64,000 nucleotides of DNA from Paraburkholderia sp. BL9I2N2 (GCF_004339745.1 NZ_SMGP01000002.1:1302001-1366000); one strand, 5' to 3'; positions 34,694-43,915 are shown, counted from the first letter of the stretch. Notes: generated from the sequence alone by a model not told the origin. Translations and numbers: made by a program.

Positions 34694-35377
34694 TCAATCG
34701 ATGTAACGCAGCCCAGCCTGTTTTAGCGGCTCGCGCATGCTGTACATATCGAGGCCGAGCACACCCGAAGCCAGCTTCGCACGCTTCTCGCCTTCGTTGG
34801 CTTCGCGCGCCGCCGCCTTGTCGAGCATCTTCCGCGCCGACGCAGCGGGGACCACCACCACGCCGTCTTCATCCGCGACGACGACATCGCCCGGATTCAC
34901 CAGCGCCCCGGCGCATACCACCGGAATGTTCACCGAACCGAGCGTCGCCTTGACCGTCCCTTTGGCCGAGATCGCCTTGCTCCACACCGGGAATTTCATC
35001 TCCGTCAGCACGCTCACGTCGCGTACACCGGCGTCGATGATCAAACCCTGCGCGCCGCGCGCCTTGAAGCTCGTCGCCAGCAGGTCGCCGAAATAACCGT
35101 CCGTGCAGTCCGCCGTGACACCGGCGATGACGATATCGCCCGGCTGGATCTGTTCCGCCGCGACGTGCAGCATCCAGTTGTCGCCCGGTTGCAGCAGCAC
35201 CGTGACGGCCGTGCCGTGGGCGCGCGCGCCGGCATGGATCGGGCGCATATATGGCTTCAGCAGACCGACACGACCCATTGCCTCGTGCACGGTGGCGGTT
35301 CCGAGCGCCCCGAGCTTCGCGGCGACGTCGCCATCTGCCCGCTGGATGTTGCGATACACCACACCTAGTTCATACAT
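34694..35377 (-). CDS. ligK: 4-carboxy-4-hydroxy-2-oxoadipate aldolase/oxaloacetate decarboxylase (LigK type)
   Basis: From the ATG at 35377 (MYELGVVYRN) this is 227 residues; a TTG two codons earlier is in frame. The RraA-like fold is shown by GTATVHEAMGR, the Arg-Asp pair in IDAGVRDV, and VVADEDGVVVVP. LigK-type enzymes cleave CHA to pyruvate and oxaloacetate in the protocatechuate 4,5-cleavage and gallate pathways and also decarboxylate oxaloacetate. It starts two bases after the LigJ-type gene, the expected partner upstream in the pathway. Assignment among RraA relatives rests on that context. Confidence 0.87.
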   Translation of the reverse strand: MYELGVVYRNIQRADGDVAAKLGALGTATVHEAMGRVGLLKPYMRPIHAGARAHGTAVTVLLQPGDNWMLHVAAEQIQPGDIVIAGVTADCTDGYFGDLLATSFKARGAQGLIIDAGVRDVSVLTEMKFPVWSKAISAKGTVKATLGSVNIPVVCAGALVNPGDVVVADEDGVVVVPAASARKMLDKAAAREANEGEKRAKLASGVLGLDMYSMREPLKQAGLRYID

Positions 35378-35379
35378 GA

Positions 35380-36405
35380 TCAATGTCCCTTCGTCTTCAA
35401 TGCCGCATCGAGGCGCGGATAGACGCGGCGTGCATTACCTTCGTAGATCCTGTAGCGCTCGTCCGCATCGATATGCGCGGCCTCGATGTAGCGTTTCGTG
35501 TCGTCGAAATAGTTACCCGTCTCCGGATCGATGCCGCGCACGGCGCCGATCATCTCGCTCGCAAACAGGATGTTGTCCACCGGTATCACGCGCGTGAGCA
35601 GGTCTATGCCCGGCTGGTGATACACACAGGTGTCGAAGAACACGTTGTTGAGCAGTTGGTCTTTCAGCAAGGGCTTCTTCAGTTCCTGCGCGAGTCCGCG
35701 AAAGCGTCCCCAGTGATAGGGCACCGCGCCGCCGCCGTGCGGAATCACGAACCGCAGCGTGGGGAAATCGCGGAACAGGTCAGACGTGAGGCACTGCATG
35801 AACGCGGTCGTGTCGGCGTTCAGGTAATGCGCACCGGTCGTGTGGAAGCACGCATTGCAGCTCGTGCTCACGTGGACCATCGCGGGAATGTCGTATTCGA
35901 CCATCTTCTCGTAGATCGGGTACCAGTAGCGATCGGACAGCGGCGGGCTGGTCCAGTGACCGCCCGATGGATCCGGGTTGAGATTGATCGCCACGTTGCC
36001 GAACTGCTCGACGCATTTGACGAGTTCGGGAATGCAGGTGGCGACATCCACGCCGGGGCTTTGCGGAAGCATCGCGGCCGGGATGAAATGATCGGGGAAC
36101 AGCTGGCTCACACGGAAGCACAACTCGTTGCAGATCGCTGCCCACGTACTGGAAACCTGAAAATCGCCGATGTGATGCGCCATGAAACTCGCGCGCGGAC
36201 TGAAGATGGTGAGGTCGAGCCCGCGCTCGCGCATCAACCGCAACTGGTTGCTCTCGATCGATTCGCGCAACTCATCGTCGCTGATCTGCAACTCGGAGAC
36301 CCTGGGCATTTCCGAAGGATTGTTGATGCCCGCGATCTGGCGGTTGCGCCACTGCTCCAGCGCCTTGGGCGCCGTCGTATAGTGGCCATGAATATCGATG
36401 ATCAT
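35380..36405 (-). CDS. ligJ: 4-oxalomesaconate hydratase (LigJ type)
   Basis: From the ATG at 36405 (MIIDIHGHYTTAPKAL) this is 341 residues, the size known for LigJ. The amidohydrolase-fold metal site is seen in DIHGH at the N-terminus and in VIPHGGGAVPYHWGRF near residue 225. LigJ hydrates 4-oxalomesaconate to 4-carboxy-4-hydroxy-2-oxoadipate. The LigK-type aldolase gene follows after two bases, and a LigI-type PDC hydrolase gene is 3 kb upstream, so the three consecutive steps are encoded together. Other decarboxylase-type amidohydrolases look similar, but the neighbourhood supports LigJ. Confidence 0.88.
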   Translation of the reverse strand: MIIDIHGHYTTAPKALEQWRNRQIAGINNPSEMPRVSELQISDDELRESIESNQLRLMRERGLDLTIFSPRASFMAHHIGDFQVSSTWAAICNELCFRVSQLFPDHFIPAAMLPQSPGVDVATCIPELVKCVEQFGNVAINLNPDPSGGHWTSPPLSDRYWYPIYEKMVEYDIPAMVHVSTSCNACFHTTGAHYLNADTTAFMQCLTSDLFRDFPTLRFVIPHGGGAVPYHWGRFRGLAQELKKPLLKDQLLNNVFFDTCVYHQPGIDLLTRVIPVDNILFASEMIGAVRGIDPETGNYFDDTKRYIEAAHIDADERYRIYEGNARRVYPRLDAALKTKGH

Positions 36406-36512
36406 CGTAGCTCCGAACAACTAAGTAAATTACCAGCGCAATGGCTCAGTTCAACTGCCATGCGCCGCTGACTTCGCTAACGAGCCTTATTCGGCCGCGC
36501 AGTCGCCTCGCT

Positions 36513-37601
36513 TCAAAACGTATGCTGCATGCCGACACCGTATGTACTTCCGGACGGATTGGCGGTCAGCTTGTCGTAGGAATACACCGCATACACATAC
36601 GTGCGCTTGGACAAAATATGGTCATAGGCAATGGAGCCCGTATTGCGCACGTTGCTATGGTTCGACGGCGCGCTGTGTTTCGTGCGCGCCCATTCGGCAA
36701 GGATCAGGTTCGACGGAGTCAACGGTACGGAAACCCCCAGCTCATACGTATGTGAGCCGGTCTCGACGTCGTTGTTGCTTGTCATCTGCGCGGCCCCGTA
36801 GAGCTTGACGAGCTTTGCATCGTACGCAGCGCCTGCGAGATAGAGATATTGACCGCTCGACGGCGCGACCGCCGCCGTTCGTACGCGCTGCGCCGAGAAC
36901 ACCGCCGTGAGCGGCCCGTTCGCATAGGTCAGATGCAAACCGATGTTGTCCTTCCCCTGTTGACCCGTGGTGCTGCTCACGCCGTAGATCACGGTGCCCG
37001 TGAGACCGCCGTAGTTGGGCGAAACGTACTCGACGGCGTTTTGCCAGACCGTGTCGCCGATCTGCGTATTGTTGTAGCTCGCGGTGTACGACTGCACGAT
37101 CAACGGCGAAAACACCACGGACGAACCGAACGGGTTGACGAGTTGCTGGTTGTAATACGTCGGATTGGTCTGCTCCCCCACTTTGAACGAGCCATAGGCG
37201 CCAGTCAGGCCGACATAGGCATTGCGCGAAAACAAACCATCCGTGGTGTTGCGTCCCATCTGCCCGGTGTTCGGTCTGAAAAAACTCTCGAGAACGAAGA
37301 TCACCGCATTGCCGCCACCGAGGTCTTCGCGACCGCGCATGCCCCAGAACGATGTCGTCATCCCTCCGCCGCCTAGCTGCACCGTGCTCGCACGCGTCGT
37401 GCTCAGTTTTGAACTGTCGATATACATGCCGATGAGTCCATATAGCTGAACGGAAGACGATGGAGTCGCCGCTGCACCCGCTGTCGCCGATGAATCGTCT
37501 GCGTGCGCGACACCGACACCGCCTGCCGCGAACAATGCCGTTGCCACGCACGCAGCGTTGAAATCCGCTCGCCCGAGCAATCCTTTTTTATTCACTGACA
37601 T
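36513..37601 (-). CDS. Gram-negative outer-membrane porin
   Basis: From the ATG at 37601 (MSVNKKGLLG) this is 362 residues with a signal peptide ending near VGVAHA-DD. The mature start SSVQLYGLIGMYIDSS, the loop GGNAVIFVLESFF and the terminal GVGMQHTF with C-terminal Phe are typical of Burkholderia trimeric porins. It allows diffusion of small anions across the outer membrane. It lies between the ligJ-ligK operon and the DctA-type carrier in the same direction and probably serves the same substrate. Confidence 0.92.
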   Translation of the reverse strand: MSVNKKGLLGRADFNAACVATALFAAGGVGVAHADDSSATAGAAATPSSSVQLYGLIGMYIDSSKLSTTRASTVQLGGGGMTTSFWGMRGREDLGGGNAVIFVLESFFRPNTGQMGRNTTDGLFSRNAYVGLTGAYGSFKVGEQTNPTYYNQQLVNPFGSSVVFSPLIVQSYTASYNNTQIGDTVWQNAVEYVSPNYGGLTGTVIYGVSSTTGQQGKDNIGLHLTYANGPLTAVFSAQRVRTAAVAPSSGQYLYLAGAAYDAKLVKLYGAAQMTSNNDVETGSHTYELGVSVPLTPSNLILAEWARTKHSAPSNHSNVRNTGSIAYDHILSKRTYVYAVYSYDKLTANPSGSTYGVGMQHTF

Positions 37602-37716
37602 CTTGCTTTCGCCTCCAAACCAGTTTGTTTTTTTCGCGCGAACGCCTCCCGCTGCGTGCGCGAGTAGCGCACGCAGACAGCGAAACACACGAGGGATTTT
37701 GTTTGCGGCTAACCGG

Positions 37717-39018
37717 TCATTCGGTGTAGCGGCGCGACATTTCGGCGCTCAGTTTCGAGCGGTCGAGCTCGTGCTCCCATGCCGAAACCACCAGCGTGGC
37801 GACACCGTTGCCGATGGTGTTGGCGATTGCGAGCCCCGTTCCCATGAAGCGGTGAATGCCGAGGATCAGAACCATCCCCGACACCGGGATGATCGGGAAG
37901 ACCAGCAGCGTCGAGGTCAGCATCACGAAGGCCGCGCCGGCCACGCCGCTCGCGCCTTTCGACGTGAGCATCGCCACGCCCACGAGCGTGAGTTCCTGCG
38001 TCAGGCTGAGCTCGATGTTGAATGCCTGCGCGATGAACAACACGGCCATCGTCAGATAGATGTTGGTGCCGTCGAGATTGAACGAATAGCCGGCCGGAAT
38101 CACGAGACCCACCACCGACTTCGAACAGCCGAGCCGTTCGAGTTTTTCGAGCATCTGCGGCAACGCGGCCTCGGACGAACTCGTGCCGAGCACGATCAGG
38201 ATTTCCTCGCGGATATAGCTCAGAAAACGCAAGATGCTGAAACCGAGCAAGCGCGAAATCACGCCGAGCACCACCAGCACGAAGAAGGCGAGTGTCACGT
38301 AGAACGCGCCGATCAGCTTGAGCAAAGGCACGACCGCGCCAATGCCATAGGTGCCGATCGTGAACGCGATCGATCCGAACGCGCCGATCGCCGCGACCTT
38401 CATGATGATATGAACGATGCCGAAGAACGTCTGCGCAAACCGGTCGATCATGCGAACCAGCGGCCGGCCGTATTCGCCCGTAGCCGCGAGCGCGGCGCCG
38501 AACAGCACGGAGACAAGCAGAATCTGCAGCACATTGCCGCTCGAGAATGCGCTGAACACGGTGTCGGGAATGATATGCATCAGAAAGTCGACCGTATTCT
38601 GTTCGTGCGCGGCAGTCGTGTATCCGGCGAGCGCCTTGGTATCGATCGTCGCGGGATTCAGATTGAAGCCGCTGCCGGGACGAAACAGATGTCCGGCCAC
38701 GAGGCCGATCACGAGCGACAGCGTCGATACGACTTCGAAGTACAGCAGCGCCTTGCCGCCCACGCGCCCGACTTTCTTGATATCGCCCATGCCCGCAATG
38801 CCGGTGACGACCGTGCAGAAGATGATCGGGCCGATCACCATCTTGACCAGCTTGATGAATGCGTCGCCGAGCGGCTTCATCTGCACGGCGAGCGACGGTG
38901 CGAAATGACCCAGCAGCACGCCGAGAAAGATTGCGAGTAGCACGTGAAAATACAGCGCGCGATAGAAAGGCTTCTTCGCGCTGCGCGCGGGCGATGTCAT
39001 GACGGCGCTATCGTTCAT
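37717..39018 (-). CDS. DctA-type dicarboxylate:cation symporter
   Basis: From the ATG at 39018 (MNDSAVMTSP) this is 433 residues of the DAACS family. Diagnostic motifs are GTSSSEAALP in the first re-entrant loop, NLDGTNIYLTMA in TM7 and LTSKGASGVAGAAF in the second re-entrant loop. DctA imports C4-dicarboxylates with Na+ or H+. Lying between the porin and the PDC hydrolase gene, this copy may instead carry a pathway acid such as PDC or oxalomesaconate. A short ORF at 39015-39071 overlaps its start by ATGA, so translation may be coupled to it. Confidence 0.9.
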   Translation of the reverse strand: MNDSAVMTSPARSAKKPFYRALYFHVLLAIFLGVLLGHFAPSLAVQMKPLGDAFIKLVKMVIGPIIFCTVVTGIAGMGDIKKVGRVGGKALLYFEVVSTLSLVIGLVAGHLFRPGSGFNLNPATIDTKALAGYTTAAHEQNTVDFLMHIIPDTVFSAFSSGNVLQILLVSVLFGAALAATGEYGRPLVRMIDRFAQTFFGIVHIIMKVAAIGAFGSIAFTIGTYGIGAVVPLLKLIGAFYVTLAFFVLVVLGVISRLLGFSILRFLSYIREEILIVLGTSSSEAALPQMLEKLERLGCSKSVVGLVIPAGYSFNLDGTNIYLTMAVLFIAQAFNIELSLTQELTLVGVAMLTSKGASGVAGAAFVMLTSTLLVFPIIPVSGMVLILGIHRFMGTGLAIANTIGNGVATLVVSAWEHELDRSKLSAEMSRRYTE

Positions 39019-39071
39019 GACGCCGCTCGCAGATGAGCCGCAAGGGCCGGGTGGCAATGCATATCGATCAT
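39015..39071 (-). CDS. 18-residue upstream ORF coupled to the DctA-type gene
   Basis: The ATG at 39071 follows AGGAG (39078-39082) with good spacing and opens MIDMHCHPALAAHLRAAS. Its TGA overlaps the start of the DctA-type gene (ATGA at 39015-39018). MIDMHCH looks like the metal-binding N-terminus of an amidohydrolase. It may be the remnant of a lost gene whose ribosome site now drives dctA, or a leader peptide. Translation is inferred from the ribosome site only. Confidence 0.5.
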   Translation of the reverse strand: MIDMHCHPALAAHLRAAS

Positions 39072-39189
39072 GGTTGTCTCCTGATTGGAATGGTGGGCGG
39101 AAAGCCGGTCATTGCCGGACTTCCGCCTGGCTGCCATTCTGGATGTGGCAGTTCAAACGTGAGGGCAGCGGGTCAAGCGAACCGATCGC

Positions 39190-40053
39190 TCAGAATCCGT
39201 AAAGCCGTGCCGGGTTCGTGACGAGCAATTGTTCGCGCAGCGCCGCGTCCGGACAGAAGCGGAACAGCAGATCGACCAGTTCGCCGTCGTTCGGCATGTC
39301 CTTGCTGATGTTCGGATGCGGCCAGTCGGTACCCCACAGCACGCGGTCGGGGGCCGCTTCGATCAGCGCGTGCGCGAACGGAATCGCATCGTCGAACGGA
39401 CGGCGGCCCGCGGACACGCGCTCGGCGCCGCACACTTTGACCCATGCGAGCGGATTGCGCATCAGTTCCAGAAGCTGGCGGAACGGTTGCTGATCGACGC
39501 CGGCTTCGGCGCGTACGCGGCCCATGTGATCGATCACGAACGGCACCTTGATGCGCGCGATCCGCTCGACGTATTGCAGGATGTCCTGCGCATCCAGATG
39601 CAGCACGACGTGCCAGCCAAGGCCCTCGATACGCTCGAGCACCCGGTCGAATACGTCGAGATCGGGCGCGCCGCCCAGATGCGCGACGAAGTTGAAGCGC
39701 ACGCCGCGCACGCCGCGCGCGTCGAGATCGGCCAATTGTTGGTCAGTCACGTCGCCGTCGACGATCGCGACGCCGCGATAGCGTCCATTGCCGCGCGCAA
39801 TGGCGTCCAGCATCGCCGTATTGTCGGTGCCGTGGCAGCTCGCCTGCACGATCACGCCGCGGCTCGCGCCGAGAAAATCATGCAGCGCGACGAGGCGCTC
39901 GAACGGGGCGTCGGGCGGCGTATAGCTGCGGTCCGGCGCATAGGGAAATCGATCGGCGGGGCCGAACACGTGGCAGTGCGCGTCGCACGCGCCGGCCGGA
40001 AGGTGCTGAGCGGGTCGAACGGGATGGGGATCGGGAGGCAAGCAGGATTTCAT
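39190..40053 (-). CDS. ligI: 2-pyrone-4,6-dicarboxylate hydrolase (LigI type)
   Basis: From the ATG at 40053 (MKSCLPPDPH) this is 287 residues; an ATG at 40074 is an alternative. The N-terminal DAHCHVFGPADRFPYAPDRS holds the HxH site and matches LigI closely, and the late metal/acid motif is LWGTDWPHPN. LigI is a metal-independent amidohydrolase-superfamily enzyme opening 2-pyrone-4,6-dicarboxylate to 4-oxalomesaconate. With the LigJ- and LigK-type genes it gives a complete route from PDC to pyruvate and oxaloacetate. A LysR gene is divergent with an operator candidate between. Confidence 0.9.
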   Translation of the reverse strand: MKSCLPPDPHPVRPAQHLPAGACDAHCHVFGPADRFPYAPDRSYTPPDAPFERLVALHDFLGASRGVIVQASCHGTDNTAMLDAIARGNGRYRGVAIVDGDVTDQQLADLDARGVRGVRFNFVAHLGGAPDLDVFDRVLERIEGLGWHVVLHLDAQDILQYVERIARIKVPFVIDHMGRVRAEAGVDQQPFRQLLELMRNPLAWVKVCGAERVSAGRRPFDDAIPFAHALIEAAPDRVLWGTDWPHPNISKDMPNDGELVDLLFRFCPDAALREQLLVTNPARLYGF

Positions 40054-40158
40054 GGAGCGTCGTCTCGATGTCATGCCGCGTGGCGCGGCTTTGTACGGGT
40101 TGGATGCATTGTGGCGGCGATGATGGATGGGTACAATCGCCATATTGAACTAGCTGAT

Positions 40159-40173
40159 ATGTGAATTTCACAT
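40159..40173. promoter_or_regulatory. LysR-type operator (T-N11-A) in the ligI divergent region
   Basis: ATGTGAA-t-TTCACAT is a perfect 7-bp inverted repeat with a 1-nt centre. The inner TGTGAATTTCACA fits the T-N11-A box of LysR regulators. It lies 12 bp before the LysR start and 105 bp before the ligI start, suggesting autoregulation and activation of ligI. Confidence 0.7.
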
Positions 40174-40185
40174 GACTGGCCGACA

Positions 40186-41109
40186 ATGGACCTGAAGCAG
40201 CTCGAGGCATTCGTTCACGTCGCTGAACTCGGCAGCTTTACACGTGCCGCGATTACGCTGGACACGAACCAGCCCGCCTTGAGCCGGCTCGTGCGGCATC
40301 TGGAAGTGGAATTGCGCCATACGCTGCTCGAGCGCACCGGTCGCGGCGTGACCTTGACGCCGGCCGGCCAGCGCATGCTCGCGCATGCGAAAGGTATCCT
40401 GCAGCAGGTGCAGCGCGCCTCACAGGATCTGGACGAGTTGCACGGCGCAGTCGGCGGTCATTTCGGCATCGGCATTACCCCCAGCTTCGCCAGGGTCGCC
40501 ACGCCTGAACTCGTGCGTGACTTTCGTTCGTCGTTTCCCGGCGCGACGATCTCGGTGGCTCAAGGCTTGTCCACCTATCTGATCGAATGGCTGATGATGG
40601 GCCGCATCGACGTCGCGGTCCTGTACGACACCTTCGATACGCCGTTGATCGACAAGCGAACCATCTTTACTGAAGAGCTGTTTCTGATCGGCCCGGACAC
40701 CGGCGATGCACTCACGGAGGCAGCGCGCGAGCCCACGACAACGATTACGCTGCGCGAAATCGTGCGCTATCCGCTGGTCATCCCCGGCCGCATGCACGCG
40801 ATCAGACGGATGGTCGAGGCGGCCGCCGCGGAACAGGGCGTCAGATTGCGGATCGAACTGGAAGTGGATGCGGTGACTTCGATTCTCGATCTGGTCAGCG
40901 AGGGCATCGGGTATGCGGTGCTGTCGCTCAATGCGACCACGAGCGATGTTCTCAAGCGGCGCTTCCAGGTGATCCGCATTACCGAGCCGACGCTTTTCAG
41001 TCGGCTTGCGATCGCGACCAGCAGCAAGCACACGCTGTCACAACTTGCCGTCCAGTCGATCGCCATGCTCGAATCGAAAATTTTGCCTCTCTACGGGAAT
41101 GCGGCCTGA
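40186..41109 (+). CDS. LysR-family regulator of the PDC/lig genes
   Basis: A 307-residue LysR protein. The helix-turn-helix is GSFTRAAITLDTNQPALSRL (residues 16-35), followed by a linker helix and an effector domain with GHFGIGITPSFARVATPELV and DVAVLYDTF. It is divergent from the LigI-type gene with a T-N11-A palindrome between. It is the only regulator gene in this module, so it probably activates ligI and perhaps the ligJ-ligK and dctA genes. The likely effector is PDC or an oxo-acid intermediate. Confidence 0.87.
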   Translation: MDLKQLEAFVHVAELGSFTRAAITLDTNQPALSRLVRHLEVELRHTLLERTGRGVTLTPAGQRMLAHAKGILQQVQRASQDLDELHGAVGGHFGIGITPSFARVATPELVRDFRSSFPGATISVAQGLSTYLIEWLMMGRIDVAVLYDTFDTPLIDKRTIFTEELFLIGPDTGDALTEAAREPTTTITLREIVRYPLVIPGRMHAIRRMVEAAAAEQGVRLRIELEVDAVTSILDLVSEGIGYAVLSLNATTSDVLKRRFQVIRITEPTLFSRLAIATSSKHTLSQLAVQSIAMLESKILPLYGNAA

Positions 41110-41153
41110 CTGGGCGTTTGTGTCTGCATCGCCATCAATTTGTTTGTGCACGC

Positions 41154-42665
41154 CTAGAACGTTCCCAGCCGCTCGCGCAGATACTGACCGGTCCGCAGCG
41201 CCTGCGCGGCGATAGTTAGCGCCGGATTGAGCGCCGCCGACGACGGAAAGAACGAAGCGTCGACGACCAACAGATTCGGGTGATCGAATGCGCGACACCA
41301 GGGATCGAGCGGCGCGAGGGCGGGATCGTCGCCGAAGCGCACGGTTCCGCACTGATGCGACGGCGTATCGATCCCGAACGGCCGGCTCAGCACCGCGCGC
41401 ATACCGATCCGCCGCAGCAACCGCTTGCTGCGCTCGACAAAGCGCGCGTGCGGGGCCATGTTGGTGCGTTTCCAGTGCAACTCGACGCGCCCGTCGGCCA
41501 GTGGCCGCACGAAGCTGTCGGGATGCGGCAGATCCTCCGACATCGCGAGCCAGTCGACGCTGTGACGCGCGAGCCACGCGGCGCCCCAGCGCGGCAGCGA
41601 CGGCCGCGCGGCGCGGATCATCGGTTCGCTGACGTTGCCGAGCATCTGCAGATTGCCGAGCGGCGCACGATCGTCGTCGCAACCGAAGTAGAAGTCGTTG
41701 AGCGAGAGCGTCTTCGTGAAGCGCGTGTCGTTGACGGTCCACGGCAAGAGGCCCATCAATGCGGTTGTGTTGTGGTTCATGTAATTGCGCCCCACCATGC
41801 CCGACGAATTCGCAAGGCCGTTCGGATGCCACGCGTTCGCCGAGCGCAGCAGCAGCAAAGCCGAATTGATCGCGCCAGCGCTGAGTATGAAGAGCGGTGC
41901 GCGCACGACGCGCGGCTCGCCGCCGGCGTCGAGCTCGATGCCGACGATCCGCTTGCCCGCGCCGTCCGTGACGAGACGCGTCGCACGTGCGCCGGTCAGC
42001 AGTGTGACGTTCGGATCGCGTAACGCCGGATCGATCAGGCAACGCTCCGCATCGCCCTTCGCATCGACACGGCACGGAAACGCGTCACAGGTGCCGCAGC
42101 GCACGCACGCGCCGCCTGGCCGCAGGTCGATCGCCGAGGGCATGTGGAACGGCCGCAGCCCGGCCTGCGTCAGCCGCTCGGCGAACTGGCCGATCAGTGG
42201 CTCGTGCGGGACCGGCGGAAACGGATACGCGGACGAGCGCGCCGGCTCGGTCGGATCGTCGCCGTGGCGGCCGTGCACACCGAAGAGGCGCTCGGCCTCG
42301 GCGTAATACGGCTCAAGATCGGCATAGCGGATCGGCCAGGCGGGCGAGATACCGTCCTCGTGCTCGGCCGCCTCGAAATCGCGTTCGCGGAAGCGGAACA
42401 TCGCCGTGCCGTAGAACTTCGTGTGCCCGCCGACGAAGTAGTACTGGCCCGGGCTGAACGGCCGGCCCATCCCGTCGACCCACGTTTCGCGCGCACGATA
42501 ACGGCGTTCGACGAACACGGCCTCCGGATCCGTATTCTGCGGCTCGCGCGCCAGCCGTTCGCCGCGCTCGACGATCAGCACGCGCGCGCCCGTGCCCGCG
42601 AGGCTCAGCGCGACCGCCCCGCCGCCGACACCCGAGCCGACGATCACCACGTCGTAGTCCCTCAT
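41154..42665 (-). CDS. GMC-family FAD-dependent oxidoreductase
   Basis: A 503-residue protein with the FAD motif DVVIVGSGVGGGAVALSL at residues 4-21 and ERGERL after it. It has a Cys-rich stretch CVRCGTCDAFPCRVDAKGD near 191-209, and the C-terminal catalytic region with FPSSAALNPALTIAAQALR. GMC enzymes oxidise alcohols, polyols or sugars. The Cys-rich stretch is unlike choline dehydrogenase and resembles membrane-associated sugar-oxidising GMC proteins. It follows the Gfo/Idh/MocA gene by 55 bp in the same direction. Together with the AraC regulator this suggests sugar or polyol oxidation. Confidence 0.85.
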   Translation of the reverse strand: MRDYDVVIVGSGVGGGAVALSLAGTGARVLIVERGERLAREPQNTDPEAVFVERRYRARETWVDGMGRPFSPGQYYFVGGHTKFYGTAMFRFRERDFEAAEHEDGISPAWPIRYADLEPYYAEAERLFGVHGRHGDDPTEPARSSAYPFPPVPHEPLIGQFAERLTQAGLRPFHMPSAIDLRPGGACVRCGTCDAFPCRVDAKGDAERCLIDPALRDPNVTLLTGARATRLVTDGAGKRIVGIELDAGGEPRVVRAPLFILSAGAINSALLLLRSANAWHPNGLANSSGMVGRNYMNHNTTALMGLLPWTVNDTRFTKTLSLNDFYFGCDDDRAPLGNLQMLGNVSEPMIRAARPSLPRWGAAWLARHSVDWLAMSEDLPHPDSFVRPLADGRVELHWKRTNMAPHARFVERSKRLLRRIGMRAVLSRPFGIDTPSHQCGTVRFGDDPALAPLDPWCRAFDHPNLLVVDASFFPSSAALNPALTIAAQALRTGQYLRERLGTF

Positions 42666-42720
42666 CGCGCGTTGCCCTCACACCCGGTGTTCGAATCCGC
42701 TCCGGTCATCGACGCCCCCT

Positions 42721-43740
42721 TCAGAGCCCGGCCTGCACACGCGTGCGCTCACCGCTTCGCACCGCTTGCCGCACCGCGAGCGCGGCGGCGAGCGAGCGCA
42801 CACCATCCTCGCCGGTCGCAGCCGGCTGCTCCACGCCGCGGCTCATCACCGCCGCATTGAACCGCGCGAGCGAGCGTTCGTAGAGATTGTGATGAACGAC
42901 GGGCACGGTGCGCTCACCGGTCGCGTCGCGCACGATCACTTCGCCGACCGGGCGTTGCGTCATCACGTCGCGGCCGATCAGTGAGCCGGCGGTGCCGTGG
43001 ATCTCGATGCCGGTGCCCGCGTATGCGACCGTGAACGCGTCGTGCAGTTGAACGAGCACGTCGTTGTCGAAGCGCAGCACGGCCATCACGCCGTCGTCGA
43101 CGCCTTCGGACGCAAGCGATGGCGGCGGCGTCATCGCGACCGCCTCGACCGGCTCCGCGTCGAGGATGAACCGCAGCGTATCGACGTCGTGCACGGTGAT
43201 GTCGAGAATCACGCCCGCGCCCGCGGACGGCTGCGCGATCCGCCAGCCCTGCAGATGCTCGGGCAGATGCACCGCATGGAACACGCGCGCGTAGAGCGGC
43301 CGGCCGATCGCGCCGTCGCGCACGAGTTGCCGAAGCGCGAGATGCGTCGCGGCGTTGCGCAGATGATGGTTCGTGCCGAGCACGACGCCAGCGCGCCGGC
43401 AGGCGTCGACGATTGCGTGCGCGTCGTCGAGCGTCATCGCGAGCGGCTTCTCGCAGAGCACGTGCTTGCCCGCGTTGGCCGCCGCGATTGCCTGCGTCGC
43501 ATGAAGCTCGTTGGTCGTGCTGATATACACGGCGTCGATGCCGGGATCGGCGAGCAGCGCGTCGAGCGACGTGCAGCTCTTCGCGATCCCGTGCGTCGCC
43601 GCGTAGGCTTCGCCGCGTGCACGATCGCCGCTCAGCACCGCCGCCACCGCGTTACCCGGCTGCGCGCGGATCGCGTCGATCATCCATTCGTGCGCGATCG
43701 TGCTCGCGCCGATCAGTCCCCACCGCAGTTCGTGTCCCAT
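42721..43740 (-). CDS. Gfo/Idh/MocA-family oxidoreductase
   Basis: From the ATG at 43740 (MGHELRWGLI) this is 339 residues. The NAD(P)-binding strand is GLIGASTIA, and the conserved EKPLAMTLDDA holds the family EKP motif near residue 95. Members act on sugars, inositols and related compounds. The gene starts 175 bp from a divergent AraC gene and precedes the GMC gene. Codon use here is extremely GC-biased, like the AraC gene and unlike the region at 47-50 kb. The substrate is unknown. Confidence 0.88.
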   Translation of the reverse strand: MGHELRWGLIGASTIAHEWMIDAIRAQPGNAVAAVLSGDRARGEAYAATHGIAKSCTSLDALLADPGIDAVYISTTNELHATQAIAAANAGKHVLCEKPLAMTLDDAHAIVDACRRAGVVLGTNHHLRNAATHLALRQLVRDGAIGRPLYARVFHAVHLPEHLQGWRIAQPSAGAGVILDITVHDVDTLRFILDAEPVEAVAMTPPPSLASEGVDDGVMAVLRFDNDVLVQLHDAFTVAYAGTGIEIHGTAGSLIGRDVMTQRPVGEVIVRDATGERTVPVVHHNLYERSLARFNAAVMSRGVEQPAATGEDGVRSLAAALAVRQAVRSGERTRVQAGL

Positions 43741-43915
43741 CGTGACTCCCGGTCCGTGCGGCCCACCGTGGGCCCGCATCGCATGCTGGACAGAGATTAG
43801 CGACGTAACGCGCGCAGCGGTATTGCAGAGACCGCTAGTTTTGGCACAATTGCCGCATCGCGACCGCGTCAGGCCGCACGATTGGCATCATCGCCACGTT
43901 CCGAGGGCTTCGGTC

